Source: Hanleya hanleyi
Taxonomy: Eukaryota > Mollusca > Polyplacophora > Lepidopleurida > Hanleyidae
NCBI GenBank assembly: GCA_036873755.1
Contig: JAVTVY010008113.1
Coordinates: 62,001 to 126,000, forward strand
Direction: 5' to 3'
Length of the DNA stretch: 64,000 bases
The notes beneath the pieces were generated by a model. That model was not told the origin of the DNA. It made no database searches and was given only the letters and a program-made list of their open reading frames with translations. Position numbers and translations under genes: made by a program. Positions 46,351 through 59,231 of this stretch are shown piece by piece. Each line of letters starts with the position of its first letter. Position 1 is the stretch's first letter.

Positions 46351-47025
46351 TTATATGTATATTTAGAAATATGTACATGTAGTTCGGTTGAATATATTTG
46401 TACATGCGTTTGTAGATCATCATGTGCCTTGCTCCCACAACAATCTAGCATGTTATCAGACACACAGTGAATTGGGTCATTATTTGACCTAAGCCAAACT
46501 CTCAACTCTGTAAAATTGTATCAAGAGACCAAATACTTTAAACATATACTCTGTCTTGACAGGCTGCAGCATACATGTACTGTAATTTGAGTAACTGACA
46601 TCCACTTTTGATTCGGAATTTTCAGAATGAAATTGTATGTATGTATAATGTTGATTTCAATTACTACCGAATTACAATTACGAATTATACCAGTTACATT
46701 TTCACATATGAACATCATGGACATCAAAACATCAATGGTCACTGAATTCCTAAACATGTTGTATTTAAGAATCTACATTATTCAACTTTCCAAAATTTAA
46801 ATCTGGTTGAATTTTGTGCAGGCATATATTGAAGCCATTTTGGCTTTTGTTAGAGATTCATGTTGGGATGACAACGTTAAAACATGAATACATCATGGAT
46901 AGTATGCCAAAATTTGAGGTTTTTGGGCTTGGTTGAGATGCATTCAAACACAGCCTGTATACATGTACATGTACCTATCAGTGACCGTTTATATTGCATT
47001 TAACCGACTGGTATTTACATGTACT

Positions 47026-48930
47026 CAGGGTTTCATAGAAGTCCACATTTTTGCCACCGGATACTGAAAATTCAATATTTTTCCCCCCTGAATTGAGTAT
47101 TTTTACGTTTTTGTCGCCGGCCGACAGACTTCTATTTAGTTTATTTCTAATTTTGCAACCGCCATAAGTAATGTATATAACAAATTTTCATACGACCTTC
47201 AATGGAGCCTGTCAATACCGCTATGTATTTGAATTGTGAAAATACAAACAGATAATTTAACATCTTCAGTTCTTAATGTTCTTAATTTACCAAGATCTAA
47301 GATACCATCTATTTTCAGCACATTATGTCACATTGTGGATGTCAACAAGACAAGATTACACAAGGCAATTCAAATTAATTTTTAAAATTACAAACTTGGT
47401 AATTTTGAATGAAATCGATGTATCAGTTCCTGGCTTGCAAATGATGTCCAATTTAAGTATGCAAGTTTTGAAACGTTTCAGCTACGCTAATTAAAAACCA
47501 CTTGGATCTGGACCAGACTTCCCTTTCAAAACCTTACATTATAATTTTTGTGTGGGAATTTCAACTTTTTTCAAAAGATTTGATGTGAAATTTGGCAAAT
47601 ATTCGGACTAAAATTAAAAGTCCAGTACAACTCCAGGGTTGGATTCAAAAGAGAAATTAAAAAAAGAGAGATGAAAAGACAATGCAAAAATTTTTTTACA
47701 CGATTGAAGACAAGCAATTGTCATAAACTCATAAAAATGAAATGAATTCTGTTTGAAAAGGCGCACAATTTTGTAAACTATTGCGCAAAGGCAGCTGGCT
47801 CACTTTCGATAGGATCATGCGGACTCCAGACCCTTATTGAAAGAATGGATTTGCCCATAACGTTTGACCTAAATCATGTAAATGCAATACGCCAGACTTT
47901 TGTTGATGTTGCAGACATTTGAAATGTTTCTGTGCTGCCCTATTGGGTAATGTGGGACACTTGTTTCAGGATTATAGACAGATCAGTTAAATTCAATGCC
48001 AGAAAATGGATGCCTAGTCTAGTAATTTTAAAAATCAACTTCAGTTGTTTTGGTTTGTTTGCACCATGGAGGTAAAAATCGGATCCGTTTTTACCGCCAT
48101 GTTTGCACCATCTCATTAAATTTAAAAAAAGTTTTGACAGTATAAAAAAATTTCAACTCTTTATGTATCTTCAAATCAAAGAATGATCTAGTCAGGTTTA
48201 TATTGTGGCTAAATCAGTTCGTCTTTGAATTATCCATTCAAACTTTATTAACTACGGTACAATCAAACTTTGGTTTCAGTTTCAACATCATACAATGCGT
48301 ACATGCGAACGACATGCCAGTTTCTTTACAACAACAACACGACAAGAATCGTTCAACTTTGAGTGAAAACAAATGCCCTATGCGAAGATTACATCGTCTC
48401 CTTTATCATAAATACTATTCAGCGATGGTCAGATATTTACCTGCCCATTCCAAGGAGAGTCAGACATCTTTGGGGGCTTATCCTTCCCACATGTCAAACT
48501 TTCCCAGCATTTTTTTTTTTTTTCGCCACACAACGCAATTCGGAAACCTCCACATACATTTAGTATGAATACAGGCTTTAGGGTTACCGACGGCATGACC
48601 CCGATAACAGTTCGGGAAACGGACATAAATAATTAGCGCTCTGCAAACCGAAGTTTAACCAAGCGGTAACGAACTTCACAGAAATGACCTAAGATGCCGA
48701 CCTATTTATTCTGGTATTCCCCATTTCCCGATTGTTTGCCCGCAATATCTTTCGATTATAAATTACGAAATTACGAAGTATTGGCCTTTGGAGACCTCAG
48801 GTTTTTTTCCAAAATTTCAGTTTTTCCCTTCTAAAACACTCAGACTTCAGTTTTTGGTGGCAAAATTGAGTTTTTACTGGAGTTTTGACACCGAATACGC
48901 GTGTCAAAACACGACGTGTATGAAACCCTG
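47026..48930. mobile_element. CAGGGTTTCAT element ED, sister of EC
   Basis: Starts CAGGGTTTCATAGAAGTCC and ends GACGTGTATGAAACCCTG, flanked by GTACT (47021-47025 and 48931-48935). It shares internal blocks with EC but is about 430 bp longer. A palindrome at 48071-48095 (GGTAAAAA, CGGATCCG, TTTTTACC) lies inside. Confidence 0.9.
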
Positions 48931-49678
48931 GTACTTCTTAAAGTATAAACTGACATCAGTAAGAAAAGGAAATTTAATGACAAGGCTACATTGTAAGAAA
49001 ATCGTCGTCCCTTTGTCTCATTTCCATTGTGATGTTATTGGATCCTTTCAGTTTGCTATTGTATGTCCTCCTGAAATGAATGAAAGGGTACATACATGTA
49101 CATACACCGACTACAGTCTATAGCGTCGTAACATCTATAAAGGAAGGGAGATGAGTAATGTTGATTTTTTTGTCACTGATTTTCTTTCTTGACTTCAAAG
49201 TAAAACAGTTGTGTTCGAAATTGTTAGAACTGAAAGTTAAACGAATGGCGAATTTTTGGCATTCGAAGCTTCGGCAGTACTATCAAATAGTATAATTCGA
49301 ACATTCGTTAGCAAACCTGGATCACCAGGCAGTCCAGCAGTCGATCCGTTGACTGACATTGGCGGGTAAACATGATCATAGCTTCCTGTCTTATTTCATT
49401 TAATTACTACAAATAAAAGATGTATCAATCAAGGGTAATTATGGTCAACCCAGCCAGTGTCCTCGAGAAATTAATTGGCGAAATTGATCGCCAGTTGTGA
49501 ACAACGAGTCCATTGCCTAGTGCAGCACACGAAAAGTATAAATGCTAGATCTTACCAAGGCTCGTATATAAGTAATGAGTACAGGCATCAGGATTCTCTG
49601 GACAGCTTTATTGTGTCAATTAAAATTTCAGTCAGTATTAAACGGTACCATAAATGAGAAACTCCCAACTTCCCTTTT

Positions 49679-49905
49679 GGCCATTGTCACTTGATTGGTT
49701 GTTTAGCATGACCAGCCCTCATCTATAGTTTTAGGGCAAATAATTAAAATAGATGAGGGATTTACATTTTCATGAGTAAAACTTACTCATGCTTTGTATA
49801 CAATTGGTTTGCAATTTAATAATTATTAATAAATAATTACAGCATGTAGTATGTGTATTTAAAAAATTAAGGTCATGCTAAACAACCAATCAAGTGACAA
49901 TGACC
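49679..49905. mobile_element. Short MITE with 35-bp inverted repeats
   Basis: Left GGCCATTGTCACTTGATTGG, then TTGTTTAGCATGACC; right is the reverse complement with one difference, ending CAAGTGACAATGACC. A second, inner stem pairs CCCTCATCTAT with ATAGATGAGGG. Flanks are T-rich (TTTT on both sides), so the target duplication cannot be fixed. Confidence 0.8.
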
Positions 49906-51825
49906 TTTTCCGCCTTGGAGCCACATGGAGTGAAAACACTGAATGAGGTCGCACATACTGTCCATTAGGGGTTCGAGTAAGAATTTCAGGCGCGGCTTAC
50001 AGTACTGTAGTCTATTCGAGAATTCAAGATCCTGTGTAGCCCATTCAAACTTGTTGCCATCATCACTCAACTTGAACTGTTGCCACACAGCTATTTGCTA
50101 GCCATTTTGACAGTGTCACGTGTGTGTTGCAATGTTAAGGGGTCATCTCAAATATTCAACTTTGTCATTTTACTATTCGAATATTCAGAATTTTAACATA
50201 CTGCGGATGTATTTGACTATTCATTTCAGCTCTAGAAATTGGCAGATTGATTCCTCGTTTCCCATCAGCCGCCCTCACATTATATGACCTACTGTACCGC
50301 ATGTTTTTTGTTTTTTTTCAGTGTTTCATATTTTTCATTATTCGCTACTTTTCCATGTTGGTCCATAAATCGCAATATTTCAACACACTTTCTCAGTTTG
50401 GAAATGGTCAAATGTGATGACAGCCACATCATTAAATACTGCCCATAGAATTTGCATGATTGATGAAAACACTATATTAGTGCTTTGAGACCATCAAGGA
50501 TGGTACGTCATGCATAAATTGTTGCGCCAAACATTCTCAGCCACATTTAAACCACTTCTTCAGGTCAGGTCTTCAGGTCTTCTCAGGGGTTGATATGTTA
50601 AAACAAAATTATCCGTGTCATGTGACAGGTAAGAATGATTTCTGTCTCCTCCCAACAGTGGCCTGAACATGCTAATGATACATACAATATTGTTGCTTTT
50701 GTGTTTTGTAATGTTGCATAAATTCTGGGGGAAAAAATCTTCCAGTACATACATGGAGGCCTGATTCAACAGTATCTCAGAAATAGTTTTATTTTTGTCA
50801 AATTACTTTGCAGTAATTAATTTTGGTCAGTTTTTTTTGCATTCATCTTGAAGGTTTTTGAGCAAAACTTGTTTTTAATTTGGCTACATGTACCTGTCAC
50901 TTGAGACAGGTAACTTATTTTTCCACCTGTCTCATCAATACAGGATTTTCACATTTATAAAAAATCTACCAATTTAGTTGTTCCATGGTGAACTAATATA
51001 CATGTAGAATGGGCGCTGGACTGAAATACGTGGATTTTATTAGTTTTATGTTCCCAAATTCCAAGTTCAGTGAAAGCAGTAGTTCGTCTAGCTAGTTTGA
51101 TGACACAACAGTAGGACCCATAAAGTAAACCCATCTCGGGCAAACCGCCTTGGCATTCAGGAAAACGAGCCTATTGTTAATGAAATTCCCCGTCACAGGC
51201 AGTAAAGGATGATGTACATGCCGCGTTAAATGCTGAACTAATGATTGTGCATGTACTGTGCATCATGATCCACTTGTTGATGTCCTACATGTACAGCTGT
51301 TTATGTATTGCATATGGACTAGTCTATACCCATGTACAACTTGTACATCCTAAACCCTTATATGAATTGATGCTTATATAGGAACTTAGCACTCTGGGTG
51401 AAGTTAATATTAGTATTGACCCACTTCAACTGCCAAAATGCGATATGCACTGGAAACACAGAAAGCCTTCTTTTCTGAAGCTTTTACAGTAACATATCAT
51501 TGCAGTTGGTATGTATAGATTTATGTAAAGGTTGTGGAAAGGAAGGACAGCTGTTTCTTTTTTCTTGTTGGGCTTCCAGTAGAAGATCCTTTTTCTGGAT
51601 CTTGAAATCAATCTGCATGTTCCTACATATAACAATAAGCATTAAACCTGCTGGTAGACATACACAAAACTGTTATTCTGGCTGTTCGAGTTAGGGTCGC
51701 ATGCACCAAGAATTACTTCTCCAATAATTATTCTGAATTTCGAGGGCTGGCATCATTCATATCGTGAAACACTGTTGATGGTAAATACAGACATGATAGT
51801 TATGTTATATATGTGTGTATTACAG

Positions 51826-52011
51826 GAAAGTTTCCATTCAACTGTAATACTTTCGTTGACGAGAACCACATTTTAGACGATGGTTGCCTTGACCAGACTG
51901 TCCCGAACTTGTCACCACGGGGATCACCGAGTTCACAGCCAGGAATGGAACGTATCGAGCGCTTCTCTAGGAAAGTTTTTGTTGGGGGCCTTCCACCAGA
52001 TATTGATGAAG
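51826..52011 (+). CDS. CPEB: CPEB coding exon 3: linker and start of RRM1
   Basis: This exon completes residue 359 and encodes through residue 420, plus one base of 421. The acceptor is TTACAG|GAAAG and the donor GAAG|GTTAG; both phases are 1. The first half is a lineage-variable linker containing a conserved ILDDG segment (vertebrate FLDDG) and an SPRGSPSSQPG stretch. The second half begins RRM1 with the RNP2 motif VFVGGL at residues 409-414, preceded by the conserved ERFSRK, and ends in the LPPDIDE block typical of all CPEB2-4 proteins. RRM1 is the main U-rich RNA-binding module of the family. Confidence 0.96.
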
Positions 52012-52130
52012 GTTAGTTCCTAGGCTCTGCTGATCAGGTATGTACATGTAGTACTCACAAAGTAGAGACTATGTGTACAATGTTCATAATTGCAATGTTT
52101 TTTATTGCTGGACGCGACTTTAAACCTTAA

Positions 52131-52847
52131 CCCTCCCACCGATTATTCCCGGTATACAGGGGTAACGAGAGTGCGTACCGATATGACCATAATCGAAACC
52201 TCATCCTAACTCCTGTATTTTTGAACTTACACGACTGGTAAAGCGTGGTGAATATTCCCCAAATGATTAAAACTGCCAACGACGACCAGCAAAGTATATT
52301 TCCATATTTTTATGAGTCTTGATCCGCAAAGTTTGTCGAACAATTTTCAAGATGTCTGCTGAGCTGACGAGTCAATCGGTATGCGTAATTGTGCCCACGT
52401 GACCTCTAACAGCCAACAGATTGAGACAAGCGTAGGCAGTGGCTGGAAGGATGGAATTACATCATTTTATAATCCAATCGTATCCTCCATTTTATTTTCG
52501 CCATCCGTCCCAGGTTATGTCATGTGTAGAAAGGTCAAGCTTTCCAATGAGAGGTCAAACATAAAAATGGCCAAGTAAACCTCGAATGCTGTCAAATGCG
52601 GTCGAAAGAAGATGATTTCTCCGTTGAATTTTGACGTTTTCAAGTCAAGAAAGCCGGGGAAAGCGCATTCTCTTGCAGTAAAACCTAATTTTGTATGCTA
52701 TTTTATTTATTTTGCTATAAAACTAGAGCAAATAACACTGGAGTGTGTATTGTGGAGACGGGATTTTCTACAAATCTCGGACGCAAACACAATTTCTAGC
52801 ATTCCAAAGACAACATATACAAATTTTAACAGTTCTCAGGGAATCTG
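52131..52847 (+). mobile_element. piggyBac-like element, copy 3, 3' truncated and internally deleted
   Basis: TTAA (52127-52130) is followed by CCCTCCCACCGATTATTCCC. The sequence is then colinear with copy 1 in the same orientation, lacking several internal segments, to ACAGTTCTCAGGGAATC near 52847. There homology stops before the right terminus. Of the three copies this has the most diverged left end. Confidence 0.85.
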
Positions 52848-52985
52848 CTCTCAGGGCCTCCACCGACCAATACAGAACAGCACAATGGCAGGGCAGTGTC
52901 GGACTAAAGCGGAAGGGGGGGGGGGGGGCATACATTTAAGCAATCTTGCTTCTTTCCTGCGTTAATTTGGGGAACACTATAGCAC
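52848..52985 (+). repeat. Unidentified repeat fragment with G-run
   Basis: GGGCCTCCACCGACCAATACA and CAATGGCAGGGCAGTG-type sequence followed by a long G-run and AAGCAATCTTGCTTC resembles 43448-43530, which also neighbours a piggyBac-like copy. The family is unknown. Confidence 0.55.
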
Positions 52986-53302
52986 CCGCCTTATATCAGA
53001 ATCAGCGCTATATCCAGGCGCCTTATAGTGAGGCTGGACTGTATACACAAGTATTTCTGATAAATATGTTATCAAGATATCCGGCTATTGCTAATATCAT
53101 TGACCAAATCTGAATGGAGGCTTCTTGGACTTCAATAAGTGCATATAGAAAACATTAGGGATGTTTCGTTCAAGGATGTATCAAGGATGTCACATGTGGA
53201 TTGTATTACTTATTCAAATGAACTCCACATCATTTAATACAATACCACTTGCAGAACTGGCTATTAGAGATTATATATTTTCTGTTTTTGTTGAACTTTC
53301 AG

Positions 53303-53392
53303 AGGAAATTACTGCAGCTTTCCGTAGATTTGGTCCTCTGGTTGTAGACTGGCCACACAAAGCAGAGAGCAAGTCTTACTTTCCACCCAAAG
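53303..53392 (+). CDS. CPEB: CPEB coding exon 4: RRM1 core
   Basis: Completes residue 421 and encodes through residue 450, plus one base of 451. The acceptor is CTTTCAG|AGG and the donor AAAG|GTAAAA; phase 1 on both sides. The product contains FRRFGPLVVDWPHKAESKSY, nearly invariant in CPEB2-4/Orb2, including the DWPHK loop characteristic of the CPEB RRM1. It ends PPK, immediately before the RNP1 motif, which is split across the intron. Confidence 0.97.
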
Positions 53393-53904
53393 GTAAAATT
53401 CAGAAATGATGTGTGCTGGCAGCTTTTAATTGTTTGAGTCTCAACATTGATTGCCGGAAGCCAGTCTTTGCTCTTATATTGATTTTCAGGGCAGGAAAGG
53501 TGTGGCTGCTGTACATGTACATGCAACCCACTAACACCAAATTACATATCACATATTAACTATGTCTGGATGGAGTTATTGTATCATTGATTTTTTTTTC
53601 ACCCCACACTGCTTAGTCAAGTGATACAAGGAGGAAAGGCTGGCAGTAATGATTGATGCTTTAAAGCAGCAACATTTTTGAATGAAGTGCAACTTGCAGC
53701 AGATTATATAGGAGTGTTTACATTTTGCTAGGCCATATATGGCTGCATGAAGTTATCATAATTACAACTCTGTACAAGTTAAATATGTTTATAATGCGGA
53801 GGCCAGACATTATTTCCTTATTAGTAGAGGTGAAGCAAGATTTTCTGACAATGGACATGATGGAGGATCTAAAAAATAAAATTGACATTGTTATTTGTTC
53901 CTTT

Positions 53905-54650
53905 TTACCCCTCGGCCAACTTTGGCCTAGGGGTATTGTCGTCATCATGTACGGCTGTCCGTCCGTACGTACGTCCGCCCCTACGTACGTCCGTACGTCC
54001 GTTACCGCGATATCTACAGAACCGTTTCATGCATGGCAACCAAACTTGTTACATCTATTTATCTTCACGTAAATCAGAAGCCTATCGAAAATGAGTCATC
54101 TCGGACAATATTTGCAGAGTTATGCCCCTTTTTACAAATAAAAATCCATTTATGATTTCTTATTGTGATAATTTCAGAACCGTTCCATATACAACATCCT
54201 AACGTGATGCAGTTGTTTCTCTTGACCTGAACTAGATGCCTATCGAAAATGAGTCGTGTCAGAAAGTATTTTGCAGAGTTATGCCCCTTGTCTAATAAAA
54301 TCCAGTAATTCCTATGTTAATTTGCATAGAATTTATATATCATGTTTATATACTATCACATTTATTTATTGATAGGATGACTGATTTATTGATTTATTCT
54401 CTTACACAATGCGAAGAATGCCTGCAAATCTGTTTTGAAAATGACACTAGATGCCTATCGAAAATGAGTCGTGTCAGAAAGTATTTTGCAGAGTTATGCC
54501 CCTTGTCTAACAAAATCCACTAATTCCTATGTTAAGTTTGCATATTATTTCTATATCATGTTAGTATACCATCACATTTATTTATTGATTGGATGACTGA
54601 TTTATTGATTTATTCTCTTAGACAATTTTTTTTTTTCAAAGAAAGTACAC
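53905..54650. repeat. Tandem array D with (GTCCGTAC)n head, about 215-bp units
   Basis: It opens with the palindromic CGGCCAACTTTGGCCTAGG and a run of GTCCGTCCGTACGTACG-type repeats. Units follow containing GCCTATCGAAAATGAGTC and TTTGCAGAGTTATGCCCC, with clear copies at 54231 and 54446 (215-bp spacing) and a diverged one near 54070. The same general architecture occurs at 42260-43115. Confidence 0.85.
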
Positions 54651-56156
54651 TTACAATACCAGGGGTAAATATTTCTTCCCACAAGCCAATCAATTGGTAG
54701 AGACACCCTTACATTATAAATAGCTGGGGTTCAGAGCCGAGGGGTTTCGATAGCGCAGCTTCATGTTTTATAAGGACTATTTTTTCATGTTGGAGGAAAT
54801 GTGAAATAAAATGCAAATAAGCGGAAAGCAAACACATTTACAATGTAAATCATTTGTGATTTGAGGTGCACGATTGCGCATCATAATGTGCCTAAACGGG
54901 TGCCGAGGGTGTTTCAAATGCGTCTCAAATTTTACAATCCCCCAAATAATTTAGAATAGCCTGACTCAACTTAGCCTTTAGGGCTGTATCTAGTGTCACT
55001 TTGGTTCCCTAAAACATTTAGGCAACCAAACTAAAAAAAAAAGATGTATAAATACGAATTACCAAGAAAAATTAAACATGGAAATACTTTATAAACTTAG
55101 CGTGTGCAGGTCAGGAATGGGACTTCTACATTTGATTTTTTTGCCAATTGGGAAATGTTTCGATACGATACCGACTGCGGACATGTTTTCCATGGGTTTA
55201 ATTACCCCGGGTATTCCAGTGCTTAGCCAATCGCGTTGTGTACGTGTAGGAAAATATATGTGCGTGGATCCATAGGCCTATGCTGCCGTGTTTCACAGAA
55301 GTAAAGTTTGACTGTTGAGACATATGAAAATGAAACGAGGGAACATGCATGCATGCATGCTTGAGGAAGGTTGTCAACTACTGCTTAATCTCACAAAGGC
55401 AGCAAAAAACATACATATCAAAGGAAAGATTGGGTAGTGGTAAATCAGCTGGGAAAACAGGAAGATCAATTCCTTCCGAATTCCCGCCCAAATGATATGC
55501 GCCTTCGCAAAGTTTTACTCCTCAGAAAGTTGCATCAACCGAAAAATAACAATAGCAGCCATCGACATCGTGTGAATTAATGCATGATGTCTTGATGAAA
55601 ATAGCAATTAGACAGATGTTGGAAATATTCAGAGAACAGTGAATTGCCCATGCAATATCTGCAATATCTGGTCATGGACTGGTTCCAAACTTACCCATGG
55701 GTCAAAGAGGAACCTTATTCATGTTGAGGTCAAAGCCACTGTGATTGAAAATACAGTTGTGTTTATGCTTTAAGTACAGTTCAGACTCAATGTGGATTGC
55801 GATAACAAAAAAGTCTAAGCCTAGTGATTTTTACCCTTCGGTCAAGATTGGTCAAAGTCTGCTTGGTCAGTTCATCCATCTGTTGGTCCATCTTGCTTGT
55901 TAGCACAGTATCTCTTGAGGGATTATAGCCAGGCTTTGTAAATTCATATAAGCAATTGGGAGTGGGGCCTGGTGAAGATGACTCCCCTTAACCTATTTTA
56001 TACAGGTCAAATTTGAGTATTGGTGATGACTTTTGAAGAATTACACCTAGGCTCACCAAATTCTTACTACATATGCAACAGGTGATTGACTAGAAGCTTT
56101 TCTAATTTGATTGATTGATCCTGGATTCTTCTCAAATTTGGCATGCATACACCATG

Positions 56157-56348
56157 CAGGTATTGTTTTTTGTCAAAATTCACAGGAATCCAAATAGATT
56201 CTTGCAACCCAGCTCTATGGGAATCCACGGGAATCCAATGCTATCATTTCTATACAGATTGCTAATTATTTTATGGGAATCTGTTGGATTCCCGCAAATT
56301 ATTTTGCGAGAGTGCTGACGGGGATCAGATTCCCATGAAAAACACCTG
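56157..56348. mobile_element. Short CAGGT...ACCTG element
   Basis: Ends CAGGTATTGTTTTTTG and CATGAAAAACACCTG are an imperfect inverted repeat. Internal GGAATCC/GGATTCC motifs occur in both orientations. It interrupts a unit resembling array B (TTCTCAAATTTGGCATGCAT, then ATGGAAAAATCTAAG). No clear duplication beyond ATG. Confidence 0.6.
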
Positions 56349-56859
56349 ATGGAAAAATCTAAGTTGATATAAGATTACAGGGTTACAGTAACTCTCATTA
56401 AGTACATCCTCGCTAGCCAGTGTATCGATCGATCTATTGGGATCGATACACTGGCTTGGTTAGTTACCCATACGAGTTCTGGATATAAATAGATGAAGGG
56501 GTTTCTCCTGAATCAACCCAATCAGTGAACGCGCTAAGCTGGTTGATTAGGCCAATCCGCAGGCTGGGGATACCGACATGCTAATTCAAAACAAGCGCGG
56601 GGGGATGAAATGTATGAGATTGTATAATAGAGGCATCGACTCAAGAAATCATTCGAATCACCAAAAAAGTCCAGGTAAACCCTCTACGAGGATTTAGGAT
56701 TTACCTGGACTTGTGAAGATGATTAAGTATGGCAAGCAGCAATTGCCTCCCTCATGTATTCCCTGACACCAACAACGCTCTCAAAACTATTGCTGCCATT
56801 TCTGCGGGGGACCTAGCATCCTCTGGCTTCTTGTTCAATACTATTTGCTGTTATAATGA

Positions 56860-57960
56860 ATGGCGAATAAATGTGTTTTCATACCTTTGTTTATGTTGAC
56901 TTCATTGTTTGCGGACGCCAAAAGGCGGACGTATTATGTGATGGCGGTTTCCGTCCGTCTGTCCGGTTCTCGTGTTCGGTCTATATCTGGGACAGTTTCC
57001 TATCTACAGTTCCAATTTTTGGTGAGTGGATACCCTACGGTGAGGCGATGTGTCGCGTACCAAAATGAAGGTCAGCGGTCAAAGGTCACTGGCCTAAAAA
57101 CAGGAAATCACTGAAGTGTTCGTGTCCGGTCTATATCTGTGAACATTTTCTATCCACAGTTGCAATTTTCTGTGAGTGGATACGCTAGGTGGAGACGATG
57201 TGTCGCGTACCAAAATTGAGGTCGAGGTCAGAGGTCACTGTTGCCTAAAATCAGGAAATCATTGATCATTGACGCTTTTCTATCTACAGTTCTAATTTTT
57301 GGTGAGTGGATGCCCTATGGGGGAACGATGTGTTGCATACCAAATGTAGGTCAAGGTCAGAGGTCAAAGGTCAGTGTGACTGAAAAATCAGGAAATCATT
57401 AATAAATTCGAATTTTTTGTGAGTGAATTCAATAGGGGGAAATGAAGTGTCACATACCAAAAAATAGGTCAAGGTCGAAGGTCAAAGGTCACTGACCCCA
57501 AAATCAGGAAATTATTAAAAATAACATTTTTTTGTGTCAGTAGATACATTCGGGGGACACGATGTGTCACCTAACAAAATGTAGGTCAAAGGTCAAGGTC
57601 ACTGTGACCCCAAAAGCCTGAAATTGTTAAAAATCATGATTTTTTTAATCCATTGAGAAATTATGGGGGGCCGTTTTGTCATGTTCCAAAATTTAGATCA
57701 AGGTCAAATAGTCCAGGTCACTGTGACCCCAGAATCAAGGTCAAAGGTCAGTGTGACCTAAAAATCAGGAAATCATTAAAAAATGCTAATTTTTTGCGAG
57801 TGGATCCAATAGGGGGAAATGAAGTGTCATATACCAAAAATTAGGTCAAAGGTCACTGTGATCCCAACATCTGAAAATTATTAAAAATAACATTTTTTGT
57901 GTCAGTAGGTACATTAGGGAGACACGATGTGTCACATTAAGTCACATTTTCATATGCCTG
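56860..57960. repeat. Tandem array E rich in AGGTCA half-sites
   Basis: About eight diverged units of roughly 110-125 bp share GTGAGTGGATNC-type blocks, GATGTGTCGCGTACCAAAAT, AAGGTCAAAGGTCACTGTGA and ATCAGGAAATCATTA. The head near 56920 carries GCCAAAAGGC and GTCCGTCTGTCC. Each unit has one to three AGGTCA motifs, several spaced by one base as in DR1 nuclear-receptor sites. Related isolated copies lie near 58120 and 59655. Confidence 0.85.
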
Positions 57961-59231
57961 TCGAAGACGAGGTCATGTAATGCGATGTTGCGTTCTGTCC
58001 ATTCATCCATTAACACTTGTTGTCCATGTGATATCTCTAGTTTCAAGGTATGATTGGTACCAAACTTTGAGTATACCTTACTCGCATGGCAAAGAGGAGC
58101 CATACATTTTGAGATCAATTTGTCAAAGGTCAAGGTCACAGTCCCCCAAAACTGAATCAAGTTTAGCTGACTATATGTGTTAGGTTGGAATATTCAGAGT
58201 TCTCTCCCCTACATGTATATGGCATTTGTCCTGTGGAGTTGTCTTCCATGTTTGAAACAGCTACAATTAGTTAATCTGTTGTGACATAAAAACCATACAT
58301 TTACCAATTCAATGGGGAGAGGGGTCCTTCATGAACTTCATACCTGTTTATTAACCCAAGAACAAAGGTTTACTTCATCACTTTCTTCTTCCTTCATGAA
58401 AAATTCTCTCGGCTGAAAGGAATCCATTTGCAGGAAAACTATTTTTTTTGTGTTTGACTATTGTTGATTTCAGTGTGGGATATGTGAGCTCTCGGCTCTT
58501 GCTTCAAGGTCAACTAGTTACCAAGCGTTAAGCCCATTTTAGATTGTCATTGAATATAAGATGTGATATATGTTACATTCTCAGAAGCACAAAATCGCAG
58601 ACCTTTCTCTGGATTGCTAGCTACCAATTGGAATCAAGGCTATTAAACAACCTTGAAATTTGGACCAATGTAATTCCAGATATACGGGCGTATATTGAAG
58701 CCCCTTGGGCTCTTGTTTGAAAATGGGATTCTTTGATTGATTTATTTTTTTAGCATGACTACATGTTCAAATATTGTAAGAGATTACCTGATAAGTTACT
58801 TTATTTGTTAGGCAAGGCATTAGATTACATTAAGTTGGGCACATCGTATAGCTGCAAAAAATGTTTCCAAATTCAAAATAAAGGTAAATTCACTACCTTC
58901 ACTGACCATGCTGATAGACTGGTTGTTAAACCTGCTTCAAAAGTGATAAATTAAATATATTTTGTGGAAGTAAGCTGAGAATGATCTTTTTTTTTTTTGA
59001 TTTTCAGTAATTTTTTGCACTCATCTAATTTTGGTGCATTTTATTTTGGCACATCAGAAAGCGCAAGACTGGATCATGCATGCAGTCTTAAGCCGTGTTA
59101 GGCCTCACATTTGCTTCTTGATGTGAAATTGCACTTCCTGGGATCGAATAAATATTCCACTTGCATTAGTTAACAGCTTTGAGGCACTATGTGTGCATAA
59201 CTGACAGAACGTGTTTTGTGGATATTTGCAG

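Larger units (their letters stand above)
16317..51825 (+). other. CPEB intron 2 (35.5 kb), transposon-rich
   Basis: GT at 16317 and AG at 51824-51825, phase 1. More than half is made of recognisable mobile elements and satellite arrays, annotated individually. Segments where I see nothing definable: 23498-24708 (except a stretch near 23800-24050 resembling 55900-56100), 31446-32269, 38311-39050, 41803-42290, 46351-47025, 48931-49678 and 49906-51825. Confidence 0.85.
52012..53302 (+). other. CPEB intron 3
   Basis: GT at 52012 and AG at 53301-53302, phase 1. Mostly occupied by the truncated piggyBac-like copy at 52131 and a short repeat fragment after it. 52990-53300 shows nothing else. Confidence 0.9.
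53393..59231 (+). other. CPEB intron 4 (5.8 kb)
   Basis: GT at 53393 and AG at 59230-59231, phase 1. Contains two tandem arrays (53905-54650 and 56860-57960), a small CAG element and a (GCAT)n tract near 55345. The 54660-56150 and 58200-59230 stretches show no gene. A segment near 55900-56100 resembles 23800-24050 in intron 2. Confidence 0.9.
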
